DNA of 64,000 nt from Neobacillus cucumis (GCF_023715505.1 NZ_JAMBOH010000024.1:1-64000); one strand, 5' to 3'; counted from the stretch's first letter, positions 34,014 to 43,560 are shown. Numbers and translations are program-made. The notes: generated by a model not told the origin, from the sequence alone.

Positions 34014-34060
34014 ACAAAAAAACCACAATCTCCAATTAAATCAAAAGAGAATGTGGTTTA
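34014..34060 (-). terminator. Terminator of phaQ-phaP
   Basis: AAACCACA pairs with TGTGGTTT across 34020-34059 with an inner CTC/GAG pairing; T residues follow on the minus strand. The rest of 33707-34118 is AT-rich with nothing recognisable. Confidence 0.7.
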
Positions 34061-34118
34061 GCGTTAAATAAGGATTTTATGTAAAACAATGATGTTATTT
34101 CCCTCTTATACCAACATA

Positions 34119-34694
34119 TTATAAACGAGTTTTAACAAGCTCTTTGAAGCTATTTTTACTACGCTCTAAAAAATCTAAATGTGTATTGCGTGCTTTATAA
34201 GCATATTCCCTACGTACTTCACGCCATGCGTTTCGACTTTCACGGTTATAAGCAATTCCAGTTTCTGCATTCTTTTCAAAGCTATCTTCTAATTGATCGA
34301 TAATATGGAAAAAGGATCGAATTGGTGTTAACGCTAATTTTTCCAATTGCTCAGAAACTTCATTAAACTGGTTTTTAAGCTCTTCACGGTCTTCTGAAGC
34401 AACGGCATCTTTATCTACGACCGCATTAATTTGTTGCACCACTTCAGAAACCACGTCTTTATTTGTCGTTCTCGCTTGCTCATATAATGATGCAAGGGAG
34501 TTACGGTATTGCTTATTGAATTTAATAACCTCTCTTACAGCATTAAAATAAGCATCTTCTTGGTTTTCTCTTAGCTGTCTTGCACGCTCACTGGATTGTT
34601 CAAACTGATCCCAAAAAGTTGTAACAAATGAACCTACAGGTATCGATTCAACTAGTTCTTCAGCAGGAACCGTTTCATTTTTCTTCTGTACCAT
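34119..34694 (-). CDS. phaP: PhaP, polyhydroxyalkanoate granule protein (phasin)
   Basis: 191 residues, helical and amphipathic, no signal peptide. 'VGSFVTTFWDQFEQSSERAR', 'EVIKFNKQYRNSLASLYEQA' and 'LTPIRSFFHIIDQLEDSFEK' match the Bacillus megaterium type of PhaP, which coats PHA granules and controls their size and number. It overlaps the end of phaQ by 20 nt, giving a phaQ-phaP operon, the arrangement known in Bacillus. Confidence 0.88.
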   Translation of the reverse strand: MVQKKNETVPAEELVESIPVGSFVTTFWDQFEQSSERARQLRENQEDAYFNAVREVIKFNKQYRNSLASLYEQARTTNKDVVSEVVQQINAVVDKDAVASEDREELKNQFNEVSEQLEKLALTPIRSFFHIIDQLEDSFEKNAETGIAYNRESRNAWREVRREYAYKARNTHLDFLERSKNSFKELVKTRL

Positions 34695-35118
34695 CTTTCT
34701 TCCTCCTCTTAGTGCTAGTGCTATTAACTTTCTCTATTGGATCCTTCATCTGAAATGAAGGAATATAGAGCTCAAGTAAACTAGAATACATCTTGAAGAA
34801 TTGATCTAGGATGGATTGATACGTCTCGAGTTGGTTAGCATATCCTTTTAAGTATGTAATCCCAGCTTTTGTGATTGAATATCTTCTTTTTGCCGGCCCG
34901 CTGCCTGTTGTATCCCATACAGATGAAACAAGTTCATCCTTTTCAAGCTGCCTTAGCATCCTGTATAAGTTCCCTTGATCAAGAGTCTTAAAACCGAATG
35001 CTTCTAGCTTTTGGCTAAGTTCATAGCCATGAAGGGATACTTTACTAAGAAGCAATAAAATAAATGGCAGTACAAAATTTTTGGATGGATTGACTGATTG
35101 GTTATCTTGGTTTACCAT
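34675..35118 (-). CDS. phaQ: PhaQ, PHA-responsive PadR-type repressor
   Basis: 147 residues. The winged helix 'FILLLLSKVSLHGYELSQKL' and 'NLYRMLRQLEKDELVSSVWD' is PadR-type, followed by a helical dimerisation tail. In Bacillus PhaQ represses its own operon and is released by PHB, so phasin is made only when polymer is present. The promoter upstream carries direct repeats that could be its operator. Ends in a Lys/Arg-rich tail. Confidence 0.88.
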   Translation of the reverse strand: MVNQDNQSVNPSKNFVLPFILLLLSKVSLHGYELSQKLEAFGFKTLDQGNLYRMLRQLEKDELVSSVWDTTGSGPAKRRYSITKAGITYLKGYANQLETYQSILDQFFKMYSSLLELYIPSFQMKDPIEKVNSTSTKRRKKDGTEEK

Positions 35119-35133
35119 ATATCCTCATCACCT

Positions 35134-35173
35134 CACCTATATGTATTTTACACCTATGGGTTATATTTTGCAA
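35134..35173 (-). promoter_or_regulatory. phaQP promoter with direct-repeat operator candidate
   Basis: -35 TTGCAA (35168-35173) and -10 TAAAAT (35145-35150, minus strand) are separated by 17 nt. ATAGGTG occurs at 35151-35157 in the spacer and again at 35134-35140 just downstream of the -10, 17 bp apart. The place fits repression by PhaQ. Confidence 0.65.
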
Positions 35174-35298
35174 TATTTAAAATAAATATAAATAAAAATT
35201 ACTATTTAGGTGTTTACAATTTACTGACGCTGGCTTTAGACCTATTAAAATTGGAAAAGGTGGTGTAAGCTGGAAATGGCTATGTTTAGAAGTTAGGT

Positions 35299-35556
35299 GT
35301 GCCCTACTTGCATTTGGGTAAAGGGGAACCATTAGTCCTCATTCAGGGTTTAGGGGATGTCAAAGAAGGATGGAGTAACCAGTTTGAATTAGCAGATCAA
35401 TTTGAATGGATTATTCCCGATTTACACGGCCATGGGGTTGCACAAGAACAGATGGTATTTCTATTCCCAACTTTTCATCAGACTTAATTGGATTATTATA
35501 GGAACTGGAAATCGGAAGCACTCACATATTCACTACCTTAATTTTCTATGGCTAAA
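35299..35556 (+). pseudogene. Alpha/beta hydrolase relic, paralogue of the gene at 49172
   Basis: The first 40 codons ('MPYLHLGKGEPLVLIQGLGD', 'VKEGWSNQFELADQFEWIIP', 'DLHGHG') match the hydrolase at 49172-49951 closely. After 'GHG' a frameshift moves the matching sequence to another frame ('GISIPNFSSDLIGLL', stop, 'ELEIGSTHI'), and it fades before the nucleophile Ser. The rest is lost. It lies between phaQ and ppc, and its intact relative lies next to phaC, so both ends of the split PHA locus carry this gene family. Confidence 0.75.
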
Positions 35557-35665
35557 ATATATCACGTGAAAATCTCGATCTTTGTCCAAATACGCGTAAA
35601 AACGAATGCGTAGCCATTCACTTTTAAAAAATTCATAAAATGTTCATAAATTTTCCTTTTAACAA

Positions 35666-35708
35666 TAAAAAGGCCATAAACTCCTTGCTTTAGGAATTTA
35701 TGGCCTTC
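35666..35708 (-). terminator. Terminator of ppc
   Basis: AAGGCCATAAA (35670-35680) pairs with TTTATGGCCTT (35697-35707) with an internal TCC/GGA pairing, followed by T residues on the minus strand. Confidence 0.8.
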
Positions 35709-35718
35709 TTCATTTTGA

Positions 35719-38478
35719 TCAGCCCGTATTACGGAGTCCTGCGGAAATTCCACTAATTGTAAGGAGAACTTGCGTTAATACATCTTCATTTGGCTCTTCC
35801 TGCTTCCGTAGCTCTTTAATCAGTTCAACTTGTAAAAAGTTCAACGGATCAACATAAGGATTCCGTCTGTATACTGATTCTTTGATGTTCGGCGAATGGT
35901 CGAGTAATTCACTATCTCCAGTTATTTTGAGGAGAATGGCTTTTGTTTTCTCATATTCCTCAAGGATATTCGTAAATATTCTTTCGGCCATGGTTTTGTC
36001 TTCAACAAGTGTTAAATATTCTTTGGCCGTTGTGATGTCTGCCTTCATTAGGGCCATGTTTAAATTATCAATGGTTGATTGGAAGAATGGCCATTTTGCG
36101 TACATTTGCTGTAATAACTGCAGATTTTCCTCGCTTTGCGATACGTAGCTGTCCAAACCTGTACCTGCAGCATACCAAGCCGGAATTAATTGACGACTTT
36201 GCGTCCAAGCAAAAACCCATGGAATTGCCCTTAAATCCTCAAAGCGACCTCTATTTTTACGGCTCATTGGTCTTGAACCAATGTTTAAGTCTCCGATTTC
36301 TTTTAACGGTGTGGCTTGATTAAAGTAAGTAAGGAAATCAGGGTCACCAAAGACAAGTGATTGATATTTAGATAATGCATACCCAGAAATTTCCTCAATG
36401 GCCTCTTCCCAAGCACTTTCACGTAGTGTTCCCCGCTCTTTTTGAGAAGAAAGGGTCGCTGAAAGAAGAAGGGTGGATGTTGCTTGCTCCAAGCTGCGAT
36501 AAGCGATATCTTCAAGCAAGTACCTAGAAGATAAAACCTCCCCTTGCTCAGTAATTTTTACACCATCACCAATAGTTTCCGCCGGTTGTGACTGGATACT
36601 CTTATTTAAGGTACCGCCGCCGCGTCCTAATGATCCACCACGGCCATGGAAAAATTTAGGACCAATCTGATATTTTTTCGCCAACTCATGAATTTCGATT
36701 TGGGCTTTATACAGTTTCCAGTTGGCTGTTAAGGTTCCTCCATCTTTACTTCCATCAGAGTAACCAAGCATGATTTCCTGTTGATCCCCTAAGATTTGAA
36801 GATGCTTCCGGTAGATCGGCATTTCAAAAAGGGTTTCCATAATTTTTGGACCCGCTGTTAAGTCATCAATTGTTTCTAAAAGCGGTGCAACATTTAGGTG
36901 GCTTTCAAGTGTACCATCCGCATGAAGACGGTAGAGACCAGCCTCTTTTGCCAATACAAGTACTTCTAATAAGTCACTTGCGGATCTCGTCATACTCACA
37001 AGATAGACGGAAATTGCATTTTTGCCAAACTCCTCATGTGCAGATTTTATCATTTGGAAAACCTTAATCATTTCTTGTGTTTCTGCTGAATAGTCCTCAT
37101 TCAACAATAATAGTGGACGTGGATCCATTAGGATATTTTGTAATAGCTGTAATTTTTCCTGTTCAGGAAGTTCTGCATAATTTTCGGTCATTCTCACTTT
37201 ACGGAGGATTTCTGTGATCGCTGCCTCATGTTCTCCGCTATGGTTTCTAATATCAAGTGTCGCCAAGTGGAAGCCGAATAATTGTACTTGTCTAATTAAC
37301 TTTTGGATGGTCCTTAACTCATGATCACTAGGATGATGTCTTTTTAAACTCCTATTAATCATTTTTAAATCAGCCAGTAATTCATCTGCTGATTTGTATC
37401 CAATCTTGGATTTACCTACCTGCTTAACGCGTTCAATAATCACCGCTACAACACGACGGTATACCTCTGTATGATTTGGCCACTTTTTATCATCGGTTAA
37501 GTATAAATTTTCTTTTTCCTTAAGGAATGTAAGAATTTCCTGATTTACGTTCACCCTTGTTGTAGAATGGCTGTATCGTTTCATGATGTCGACTAAAACA
37601 TTTTTATATTTCTTTAATACAACTCTCCGCTGTCTTTGGAGTGTCTCCCAAGTAACATCACTTGTTACGTTCGGATTGCCATCACGGTCTCCGCCAATCC
37701 ATGATCCAAAACGAAGGAAATTAGGAACATTCCAAGAAGTGTTTGGATAATATCTTTCAAGGCACTCTGCTACTTCCTGATGAATTTCAGGAAGTACGTC
37801 AAATAAGGTTTGGTCAAAATAATAGAGTCCATTACGTACTTCATCCAGCACTGTCGGCTTGTGATCACGTAATTCATCTGTCTGCCAAAGGATTGCTACC
37901 TCGTTGAATAGATTGTCCTCGAGCTTTTTCTGTTCTCTAGTCGTTAAAAGCGGATGATCGAGATTTTTCAAAATGACCGCAATACGCTGCTGTATCTCAA
38001 GAATGGAGCGTTTGGTAGCCTCGGTTGGATGGGCAGTTATAACAAGTTCTAAAGACAATGTGTGTAAGACTTTCTGAATAATATCTTCACTTATACCATG
38101 TTCTTTAAACTTTAGAATGGCACTCTCAATAGAAGCAGGCTGAACGATATTTCCTTCCTCAAGCTGGTATTGTCTCCGTCTTCGAATGCGGTGATTTTGC
38201 TCCGCGGCATTTATCAAATGGAAATACATTGAAAATGCACGAATGACATGTTTACGTATTGGTGAATCTAGGCTTGCAATTTCTGCCTTTAATTCCTGAT
38301 AAATTCCTTCGTCGAAATGCTCCCGAAGTGTTTTGCACATGAGTCTTATTTTTTCAACTTTATCAAAAAGCTCGGGCCCGCCATGATCGACAAGTATATC
38401 ACCAAGCATTTTCCCTAATAATTTCACATCCCGACGCAATGGAAGACTGCTGTCATTTACTTTCAATTCTGTTGTCAT
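35719..38478 (-). CDS. ppc: Phosphoenolpyruvate carboxylase
   Basis: About 919 residues from ATG 38478 (GGAAGGTGAT upstream); an extra 20 codons upstream lack a ribosome site. Active-site segments: 'ELVITAHPTEATKRSILEIQ' (catalytic His), 'RFGSWIGGDRDGNPNVTSDV', 'MLGYSDGSKDGGTLTANWKL' and 'FFHGRGGSLGRGGG'. It ends in 'RNTG', the conserved C terminus. It makes oxaloacetate from PEP and bicarbonate, an anaplerotic step. In bacilli pyruvate carboxylase usually has this role, so ppc is a notable but known alternative. Confidence 0.93.
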   Translation of the reverse strand: MTTELKVNDSSLPLRRDVKLLGKMLGDILVDHGGPELFDKVEKIRLMCKTLREHFDEGIYQELKAEIASLDSPIRKHVIRAFSMYFHLINAAEQNHRIRRRRQYQLEEGNIVQPASIESAILKFKEHGISEDIIQKVLHTLSLELVITAHPTEATKRSILEIQQRIAVILKNLDHPLLTTREQKKLEDNLFNEVAILWQTDELRDHKPTVLDEVRNGLYYFDQTLFDVLPEIHQEVAECLERYYPNTSWNVPNFLRFGSWIGGDRDGNPNVTSDVTWETLQRQRRVVLKKYKNVLVDIMKRYSHSTTRVNVNQEILTFLKEKENLYLTDDKKWPNHTEVYRRVVAVIIERVKQVGKSKIGYKSADELLADLKMINRSLKRHHPSDHELRTIQKLIRQVQLFGFHLATLDIRNHSGEHEAAITEILRKVRMTENYAELPEQEKLQLLQNILMDPRPLLLLNEDYSAETQEMIKVFQMIKSAHEEFGKNAISVYLVSMTRSASDLLEVLVLAKEAGLYRLHADGTLESHLNVAPLLETIDDLTAGPKIMETLFEMPIYRKHLQILGDQQEIMLGYSDGSKDGGTLTANWKLYKAQIEIHELAKKYQIGPKFFHGRGGSLGRGGGTLNKSIQSQPAETIGDGVKITEQGEVLSSRYLLEDIAYRSLEQATSTLLLSATLSSQKERGTLRESAWEEAIEEISGYALSKYQSLVFGDPDFLTYFNQATPLKEIGDLNIGSRPMSRKNRGRFEDLRAIPWVFAWTQSRQLIPAWYAAGTGLDSYVSQSEENLQLLQQMYAKWPFFQSTIDNLNMALMKADITTAKEYLTLVEDKTMAERIFTNILEEYEKTKAILLKITGDSELLDHSPNIKESVYRRNPYVDPLNFLQVELIKELRKQEEPNEDVLTQVLLTISGISAGLRNTG

Positions 38479-38587
38479 TCTATCACCTTCCCCATAATTC
38501 AAAAGATTCACTAAATTTTTTATATATAAATATAACATATCTTTTCAAATCATGTTAAGTTTTTTGTTTCATTTTTCTATCTTTTCT

Positions 38588-38624
38588 AAAAAAAATAAAC
38601 CTAAGCGGTACTATCTTAGGCTTA
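38588..38624 (-). terminator. Terminator of cadherin-like gene
   Basis: AAACCTAAG and CTTAGGCTT form an 8-9-bp stem (38597-38623), followed on the minus strand by TTATTTTTTTTA. Confidence 0.75.
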
Positions 38625-38650
38625 TTTCGTTTATTAAAATAGGTTTCCCA

Positions 38651-39898
38651 CTAACTATCCGCTTTATCAATAACTAGTACATAAGTTTTCCGATCAGTGT
38701 CGTCGTAGGTTACTCTGACAGAAATGACTGTTTTATTGTCGTCGTCCAACTGGATCGTTTTACTAGTTCCACCTTCAATGGTAATTTCAGAACTGCTGTC
38801 ACTTGCCGTCGGATTAATCTTAACAGTCTTGATATCACTTGAAACGGCTATATGATAGGTATACTCGCTTGAAGTAAATGAGCTGTCCCAGGTTCCCGTA
38901 GAAACAGTTAGCTTTGAAAGGGTAGCATTACTGGTCTTTTCAACTGCTGCTGATGCCCCCTGCTGGGAAGATGCACTTTGGTTTGTGGTGTTACCTTGTC
39001 CTAAAAAAGAATTGCCAGTCTGTGTGCCGAGTCCGCGTCCACTCTTCGCTGAACCGCTGCTCCCAGTTTGTACTGTACCACTGTTTTCATTTGATACAGA
39101 CCCATTATTTGCGCTTGGTGCTGATGATCCATTGTTTCCAATTTCTGTAGAACTGCCGCTTCCAGTTTGTGCTGAATTGGTACCTTTTCCTGACGAAGTA
39201 TCTTGGCGTTCCACATGGATAGTATATCTTAACTTTGATCCATTTTCAGCTGTTACCACAATAAGAATATCAGATTTCCCCACAGGAATATTAACCGGTA
39301 CACCTTTCTCTGTCACTTCGGCACCATTAACCTCGACTACTGCCGTTTTTTCTACAGCTGCTGGCAGCACCGTAATCGTTTGTGCATTAGGAAGATCCAC
39401 ATTATATTCTGTCACGGTCGAAGAAAATGCAGGAGATAGTTTCCCTGTTGATAGTTTAATATTTTGAAGTTGACTATTGCTATTTTGCTCTCTGATTACA
39501 GTTAGAGTATAGGTGTTAGTTAAATTGGTGCTGCTATCCTTAACGGTGATAAGAAAGATATTTTGTCCGGATTGTAGTGCATATTCTTCTGCCGTTCCAC
39601 TTGTGATCGTTTTGTCATTAATGCTAATGATCGAATTGGTATTACTGCCTTCCACTAGAATATGAATGGAGTTCGTTTCATTTTCTACTGTAGCTGAATA
39701 TTGATTAATCTCTGATGTGAAATCTTTATCCAGCTTAACACCTTCGATCTCTAATTTTGCGAGAGTATTGGCAGTTTGGCTTACTTGAGTTACAGTCTCT
39801 TCCGCATAGGCGGTTGGCAAATTATAACCCGTTCCAAGACCGAGTAGCGAGACAATAAGGACAGCGTTTAGGCCCTTTTTGGGTATTTTTGTTAACAT
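38651..39898 (-). CDS. Secreted protein with cadherin-like beta-sandwich domains
   Basis: About 415 residues from ATG 39898 (GGGAGG, 7 nt). A signal peptide ('LNAVLIVSLLGLGTGYNLPT', cleavage after 'TAYA') is followed by two cadherin-like (PF12733-type) domains marked 'L-x-x-L-x-I-x-G-x-x-L-x-x-x-F-x-x-x-x-x-x-Y-x-x-x-V', a Ser/Gly/Asn/Thr-rich linker of about 90 residues (about 240-330), and a third such domain ('NATLSKLTVSTGTWDSSFTS'). No sortase motif or membrane anchor follows, so it is probably released or wall-associated. Such domains are often found in adhesins and wall-binding proteins. Confidence 0.8.
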   Translation of the reverse strand: MLTKIPKKGLNAVLIVSLLGLGTGYNLPTAYAEETVTQVSQTANTLAKLEIEGVKLDKDFTSEINQYSATVENETNSIHILVEGSNTNSIISINDKTITSGTAEEYALQSGQNIFLITVKDSSTNLTNTYTLTVIREQNSNSQLQNIKLSTGKLSPAFSSTVTEYNVDLPNAQTITVLPAAVEKTAVVEVNGAEVTEKGVPVNIPVGKSDILIVVTAENGSKLRYTIHVERQDTSSGKGTNSAQTGSGSSTEIGNNGSSAPSANNGSVSNENSGTVQTGSSGSAKSGRGLGTQTGNSFLGQGNTTNQSASSQQGASAAVEKTSNATLSKLTVSTGTWDSSFTSSEYTYHIAVSSDIKTVKINPTASDSSSEITIEGGTSKTIQLDDDNKTVISVRVTYDDTDRKTYVLVIDKADS

Positions 39899-40033
39899 TG
39901 TTAATCCTCCCACTTTTTTACTAAGTGATTTTGGACTAACTTTACCACCGGAGGCTTAAGATTATCTTAATTTTTAAAAGAGGTGCATTAAGTGTTAAAT
40001 ATTTACCCTCATAGAGGTATTACAGCATAGGAT

Positions 40034-40483
40034 CTACTTATTACTAAATTCTTCAAGTTTAGAAGAAATCGCTGCAGCTACTTCTTCATCGGAGAGATTA
40101 ACTGCCTTATTAAAAAGGGTATTTGCCAGCGTTCCCATTGGTCCTGTTGCATTTATATCTAGAAACCCTGTCAGCCGGGTTTTTTGCCTGTTTAAGGCTT
40201 TGGCTTCAAAGTACCCCTCCCCGAGATACTTTTCGTTTTTCCGCCGTAATTCAAAGCTCACCTTGCTAGGTTCATCCCACTCCTTAATATCAATTAACAA
40301 AGTGACCTTTTTTTTCATAATCCCGAGATCACTTTTAAACTCCCAGATAATTTGCCGGTCATTTATTTTTTGATGTTGAATATAACCTGGAACAAGCGGT
40401 GCCCAATTATTTTCATCTCGAATAAAGTCCCATACGACTTCAATCGGGATATCTAGTTCTACATGTTGCAATTCACTTGGCAT
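40034..40483 (-). CDS. SRPBCC-family protein (CoxG-like)
   Basis: 149 residues with the START/SRPBCC layout: 'ELDIPIEVVWDFIRDENNWA' opening, mid beta-strands 'KVSFELRRKNEKYLGEGYFE' and a final long helix 'LSDEEVAAAISSKLEEFSNK'. These proteins bind hydrophobic ligands; the CoxG branch is linked to carbon monoxide dehydrogenase in some species, but no cox gene is here. Ligand unknown. Confidence 0.72.
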   Translation of the reverse strand: MPSELQHVELDIPIEVVWDFIRDENNWAPLVPGYIQHQKINDRQIIWEFKSDLGIMKKKVTLLIDIKEWDEPSKVSFELRRKNEKYLGEGYFEAKALNRQKTRLTGFLDINATGPMGTLANTLFNKAVNLSDEEVAAAISSKLEEFSNK

Positions 40484-40510
40484 GTTTGTATCCCTCTTTC
40501 ATTTTCAAAG

Positions 40511-40543
40511 TAAAAGACCTTCAATGGCTGAAGGTCTTTTTTT
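40511..40543. terminator. Terminator between aminotransferase and SRPBCC genes
   Basis: AAAAGACCTTCA (40512-40523) pairs with TGAAGGTCTTTT (40529-40540). Usable in both directions. Confidence 0.7.
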
Positions 40544-40587
40544 AAAAATATATGTTTAGATTTTGGTTAATAGAAGTTTATTCTACT

Positions 40588-41769
40588 TTATTTCTTAATT
40601 AAACGATCCACTAAAAATTTCTCTATCCGTTCGGCTGCCTGTGATAACCGTTCTGGCGGCTGGACTAGGGCAATTCGGACATATCCCTCACCTTGCGCAC
40701 CGAAAGCATCACCCGGTATAACTGCTACACCGGCACGATCAATTAATTCAAAGGCAAATTGGCGGGATGTCCATCCCAACGGAATCTTTGCCCACACAAA
40801 CATGGTTGCTGGAGACTTTGCAACCTGCCAGCCGCTTTTTATAAGCCCGGAAATTAAAGCATCCCTTCGAAGTTCATATTCCTTTACCTGTTCTCGTAGA
40901 TAGGAGAAATCAGACGTTAATGCTTTTACAGCTGCATGTTGGATCGGATAAAACACTCCGTAATCGATATTTGATTTAAATGTTGCTAATAAATGGATTG
41001 CTTGTTCATTTCCCACTACATACCCAATCCGGCATCCCGCCATATTAAAGGTTTTAGAAAGTGAGTTAAATTCTATTCCAACTTCTTTAGCCCCGGGTAC
41101 CGACATAAAACTAATCTGTGGATTCCTATCAAAAATTAATTCTGAATAGGCAAAGTCATGAACCACCAAAATGTTATGTGTTCTTGCAAAGACCACAACC
41201 TCTTCAAAAAAACCCCTATCCGCAAGGGCTGTTACCGGATTCCCCGGATAACTAATAATCATCATTCTAGTTTTCTCTAAAACTTCTAAAGGTATATTTT
41301 TTAAGTTTGGTAAAAACTTATTTTCAGCCAGCAACGGCATTGGATAAATAACTCCTCCGGCAATATGGACACTTGCCTCATAAATTGGATAACCCGGATC
41401 CGGTACTAAACAAAAGTCACCAGGGTTAATAATGGCGGTAGCTAAATGGGCCAAACCGTCTTGTGACCCCATCAACTGCAGCACTTCTTTCGCAGGATCT
41501 AAATCAACTTCATACCGTTGCTTATAAAAATAACCAACGGCCTCATTAAATTCGGCAATCCCCTTCAACGTATAACCATATTTACTTGTATCTTTAGCTG
41601 ATTCAACTAAGGCATCGACTACAAAGGATGGAGGCGAAAAATCCGGACTGCCAACACTAAGGTCGATCACATCTTTTCCTTTTTTATTTGCCGCCATTTT
41701 TCGATCAGCTACTTCTTGAAAAATACTAGCTGTCATTTTTTGGAGTTTTTCCGATCCAATGAAATTCAT
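40588..41769 (-). CDS. Class I/II PLP-dependent aminotransferase
   Basis: About 393 residues. ATG 41769 has GAGAGG 7 nt upstream; ATG 41775 abuts it. Motifs: 'GSQDGLAHLATAIINPGD', 'YPGNPVTALADRGFF', 'HDFAYSELIFD' and the PLP lysine in 'SLSKTFNMAGCRIGYVVGNE', with the late 'YVRIALVQP' Arg. The sequence is of the LL-diaminopimelate/aspartate aminotransferase-like group common in bacilli. The exact amino donor cannot be read from sequence. Confidence 0.85.
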   Translation of the reverse strand: MNFIGSEKLQKMTASIFQEVADRKMAANKKGKDVIDLSVGSPDFSPPSFVVDALVESAKDTSKYGYTLKGIAEFNEAVGYFYKQRYEVDLDPAKEVLQLMGSQDGLAHLATAIINPGDFCLVPDPGYPIYEASVHIAGGVIYPMPLLAENKFLPNLKNIPLEVLEKTRMMIISYPGNPVTALADRGFFEEVVVFARTHNILVVHDFAYSELIFDRNPQISFMSVPGAKEVGIEFNSLSKTFNMAGCRIGYVVGNEQAIHLLATFKSNIDYGVFYPIQHAAVKALTSDFSYLREQVKEYELRRDALISGLIKSGWQVAKSPATMFVWAKIPLGWTSRQFAFELIDRAGVAVIPGDAFGAQGEGYVRIALVQPPERLSQAAERIEKFLVDRLIKK

Positions 41770-41945
41770 AGACATTCCTCTCTAATCTTTTATATTTAAA
41801 TAATTTTAACATATTTCTGATAATAGCAAGATATCAAAATTATCCTAATAGAGCTTTAATATTGGGGGATATGAACTTTAATTTATGAAATTTACCCATT
41901 CGAAGGTGTCTTACCCTGTTAAAAGAAAGATATACCACATAACAG

Positions 41946-41972
41946 AAAAGTCCGCCAAATGGCGGGCTTATA
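41946..41972 (-). terminator. Short terminator after YcgL-type gene
   Basis: GTCCGCC and GGCGGGC flank a four-nt loop; TTTTC follows on the minus strand. Confidence 0.55.
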
Positions 41973-41995
41973 TTAATAACAAATTGCAAATATTA

Positions 41996-42772
41996 CTAAG
42001 ATTTAGACCATACTTCCTCAAGTACTTTTCTAAACAGCTCATTTAAAGTCTCTGTATAATCCCTGGTTGGTCCTGTTAAGCTATTTGCATATTTCTCTAA
42101 ATGATTGATTTCTTTTTCAATAAAGTCATCGATTATAGGGAAATCAAGTTCAAACACATGGTCATCCTGTCTTATTTTTCTTTCAATTAGCTTGAGAAGT
42201 TCTCTCTTTACTTCTCCCTCACTAATCAACTCCTTTATTAAAAGATGAAGCTCATTGGGTGGGAAGCGGTTATGCCATTCTATCCACATGCAAGCTAAGA
42301 TGGGCCGAATTACATTTAGATAGCGCTTACTATTTAATGCTGCTGTTTGAATACAATTACGATAATTCCCTTTTGCCATATTTAAATAATGAAATAGGGA
42401 CGCTCTAGGTTGAAATATTTGGTTCTCTAGTTCTCTCATTTTCCCATGAAGGGTGAAGGCTTGATAGTAAACAATGCTTGAATGAAGCCATTCCATTAAG
42501 GATGGATTTGACTTTTTAAACAGCAGGAGGGCTTTCCGCAAATCCCATCCATTTAAATCAAGTTGATCATTTATCGGAAGCTCAATAACATCTCGTTTTT
42601 GATTAATCGATAAATACCAATCTGTTTTATGAACATAAATGAACCTGACGTCGTAATCACTTTCTGGTGAGGAAGTGCCCCATGCGCGGCTTCCTGCCTC
42701 AACGGCGAAGCATATTTTCACTTCAAATTCCTGCTCAATCCTTTTTAATTCCTCGATAATCTTTTCTTTCAA
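41996..42772 (-). CDS. YcgL-family nucleotidyltransferase
   Basis: About 258 residues from TTG 42772 (GGAGAG, 6-nt spacing); ATG 42793 has no ribosome site. 'EAGSRAWGTSSPESDYDVRF' is the polymerase-beta-like active site (G-S then D-x-D). The C-terminal half is helical and includes 'KGNYRNCIQTAALNSKRYLN', as in YcgL/RlaP-type enzymes thought to add nucleotides to RNA or small molecules. Substrate unknown. Confidence 0.78.
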   Translation of the reverse strand: MKEKIIEELKRIEQEFEVKICFAVEAGSRAWGTSSPESDYDVRFIYVHKTDWYLSINQKRDVIELPINDQLDLNGWDLRKALLLFKKSNPSLMEWLHSSIVYYQAFTLHGKMRELENQIFQPRASLFHYLNMAKGNYRNCIQTAALNSKRYLNVIRPILACMWIEWHNRFPPNELHLLIKELISEGEVKRELLKLIERKIRQDDHVFELDFPIIDDFIEKEINHLEKYANSLTGPTRDYTETLNELFRKVLEEVWSKS

Positions 42773-42906
42773 AATTCTCTCTCCATCAACCATTCTTTTT
42801 GGGGTACTATTTTCTAATGATTAGATTTTTATTTTTGACAAATGAATATGCTTAATCTTCACAAAATATTAAAAGGCTTAATTCGATCCCCATTTTGTGT
42901 ATTAGT

Positions 42907-43560
42907 CTATCGATTAAAAGAAATAACTTGGAAAATGTTACTGGAGTATTCTAATACAGAGACACTAGAATTTTTAATTTCACTTCCCATATCAAATTCT
43001 TTAGAAAATTTACTAATGATATTTCTTATAATAACGCCATGAGTTACGAGTAATATGTTCTCATTAAGATTTTGACTAGTTGATACAATCTCATTTAATC
43101 CTTTTTCTATCCTTCCCCATAGTTCATAGTAATTCTCGGCATGATGGAAGGGGTCTGACTTTTTTATAAAATTCATGACATCTTCTAGAGTATGTTTTTG
43201 AAACAATTCCTTAGTGCTAGAACAGGCATTGTCCTCGGCAATCTTACGAAAAACAACTTCAGAATATTCTCCCTCAAAGCTTCCAAAAAAACTTTCGCGA
43301 AAGGCTTTTCTTCTATTTATCACCAAATTCTGGTTGTCATTATTTTGTTGAAGTATTAATTCAGCTGTTTCAACTGTCCTCCCTGAATCACTCGTATATA
43401 CGCGGTCAAACTGAACTTCGGCCAACCTTTTCCCCGTTTCGATTGCCACAGCTTTCCCTTCCTCGGTTAGTGGACTATCAGCCCAGCCTTGCATTTTTTT
43501 ATAACGATTTAAATATGTTTCACCATGTCTGATTAAATACAAATTGAATTTAGTTCCCAT
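42907..43560 (-). CDS. Histidine phosphatase (phosphoglycerate mutase-like)
   Basis: 217 residues. 'LYLIRHGETYLNRYKKMQGW' gives the phosphorylated His and Arg; 'YTSDSGRTVETAEL' the second Arg; 'FRESFFGSFEGEYSE' the acid; and 'ILLVTHGVIIRNII' the second His. The family removes phosphate from diverse small molecules; cofactor-dependent mutase activity is less likely given the divergent middle. GGGGG precedes ATG. Confidence 0.83.
   Translation of the reverse strand: MGTKFNLYLIRHGETYLNRYKKMQGWADSPLTEEGKAVAIETGKRLAEVQFDRVYTSDSGRTVETAELILQQNNDNQNLVINRRKAFRESFFGSFEGEYSEVVFRKIAEDNACSSTKELFQKHTLEDVMNFIKKSDPFHHAENYYELWGRIEKGLNEIVSTSQNLNENILLVTHGVIIRNIISKFSKEFDMGSEIKNSSVSVLEYSSNIFQVISFNR

Noticed and set aside
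35562..35753. 63-codon frame at the end of ppc
   Set aside because: It runs through the ppc terminator and the 3' end of ppc in another frame.
38953..39467. Plus-strand frames opposite the cadherin-like protein
   Set aside because: Produced by the Ser/Gly-rich linker codons; no start signals.
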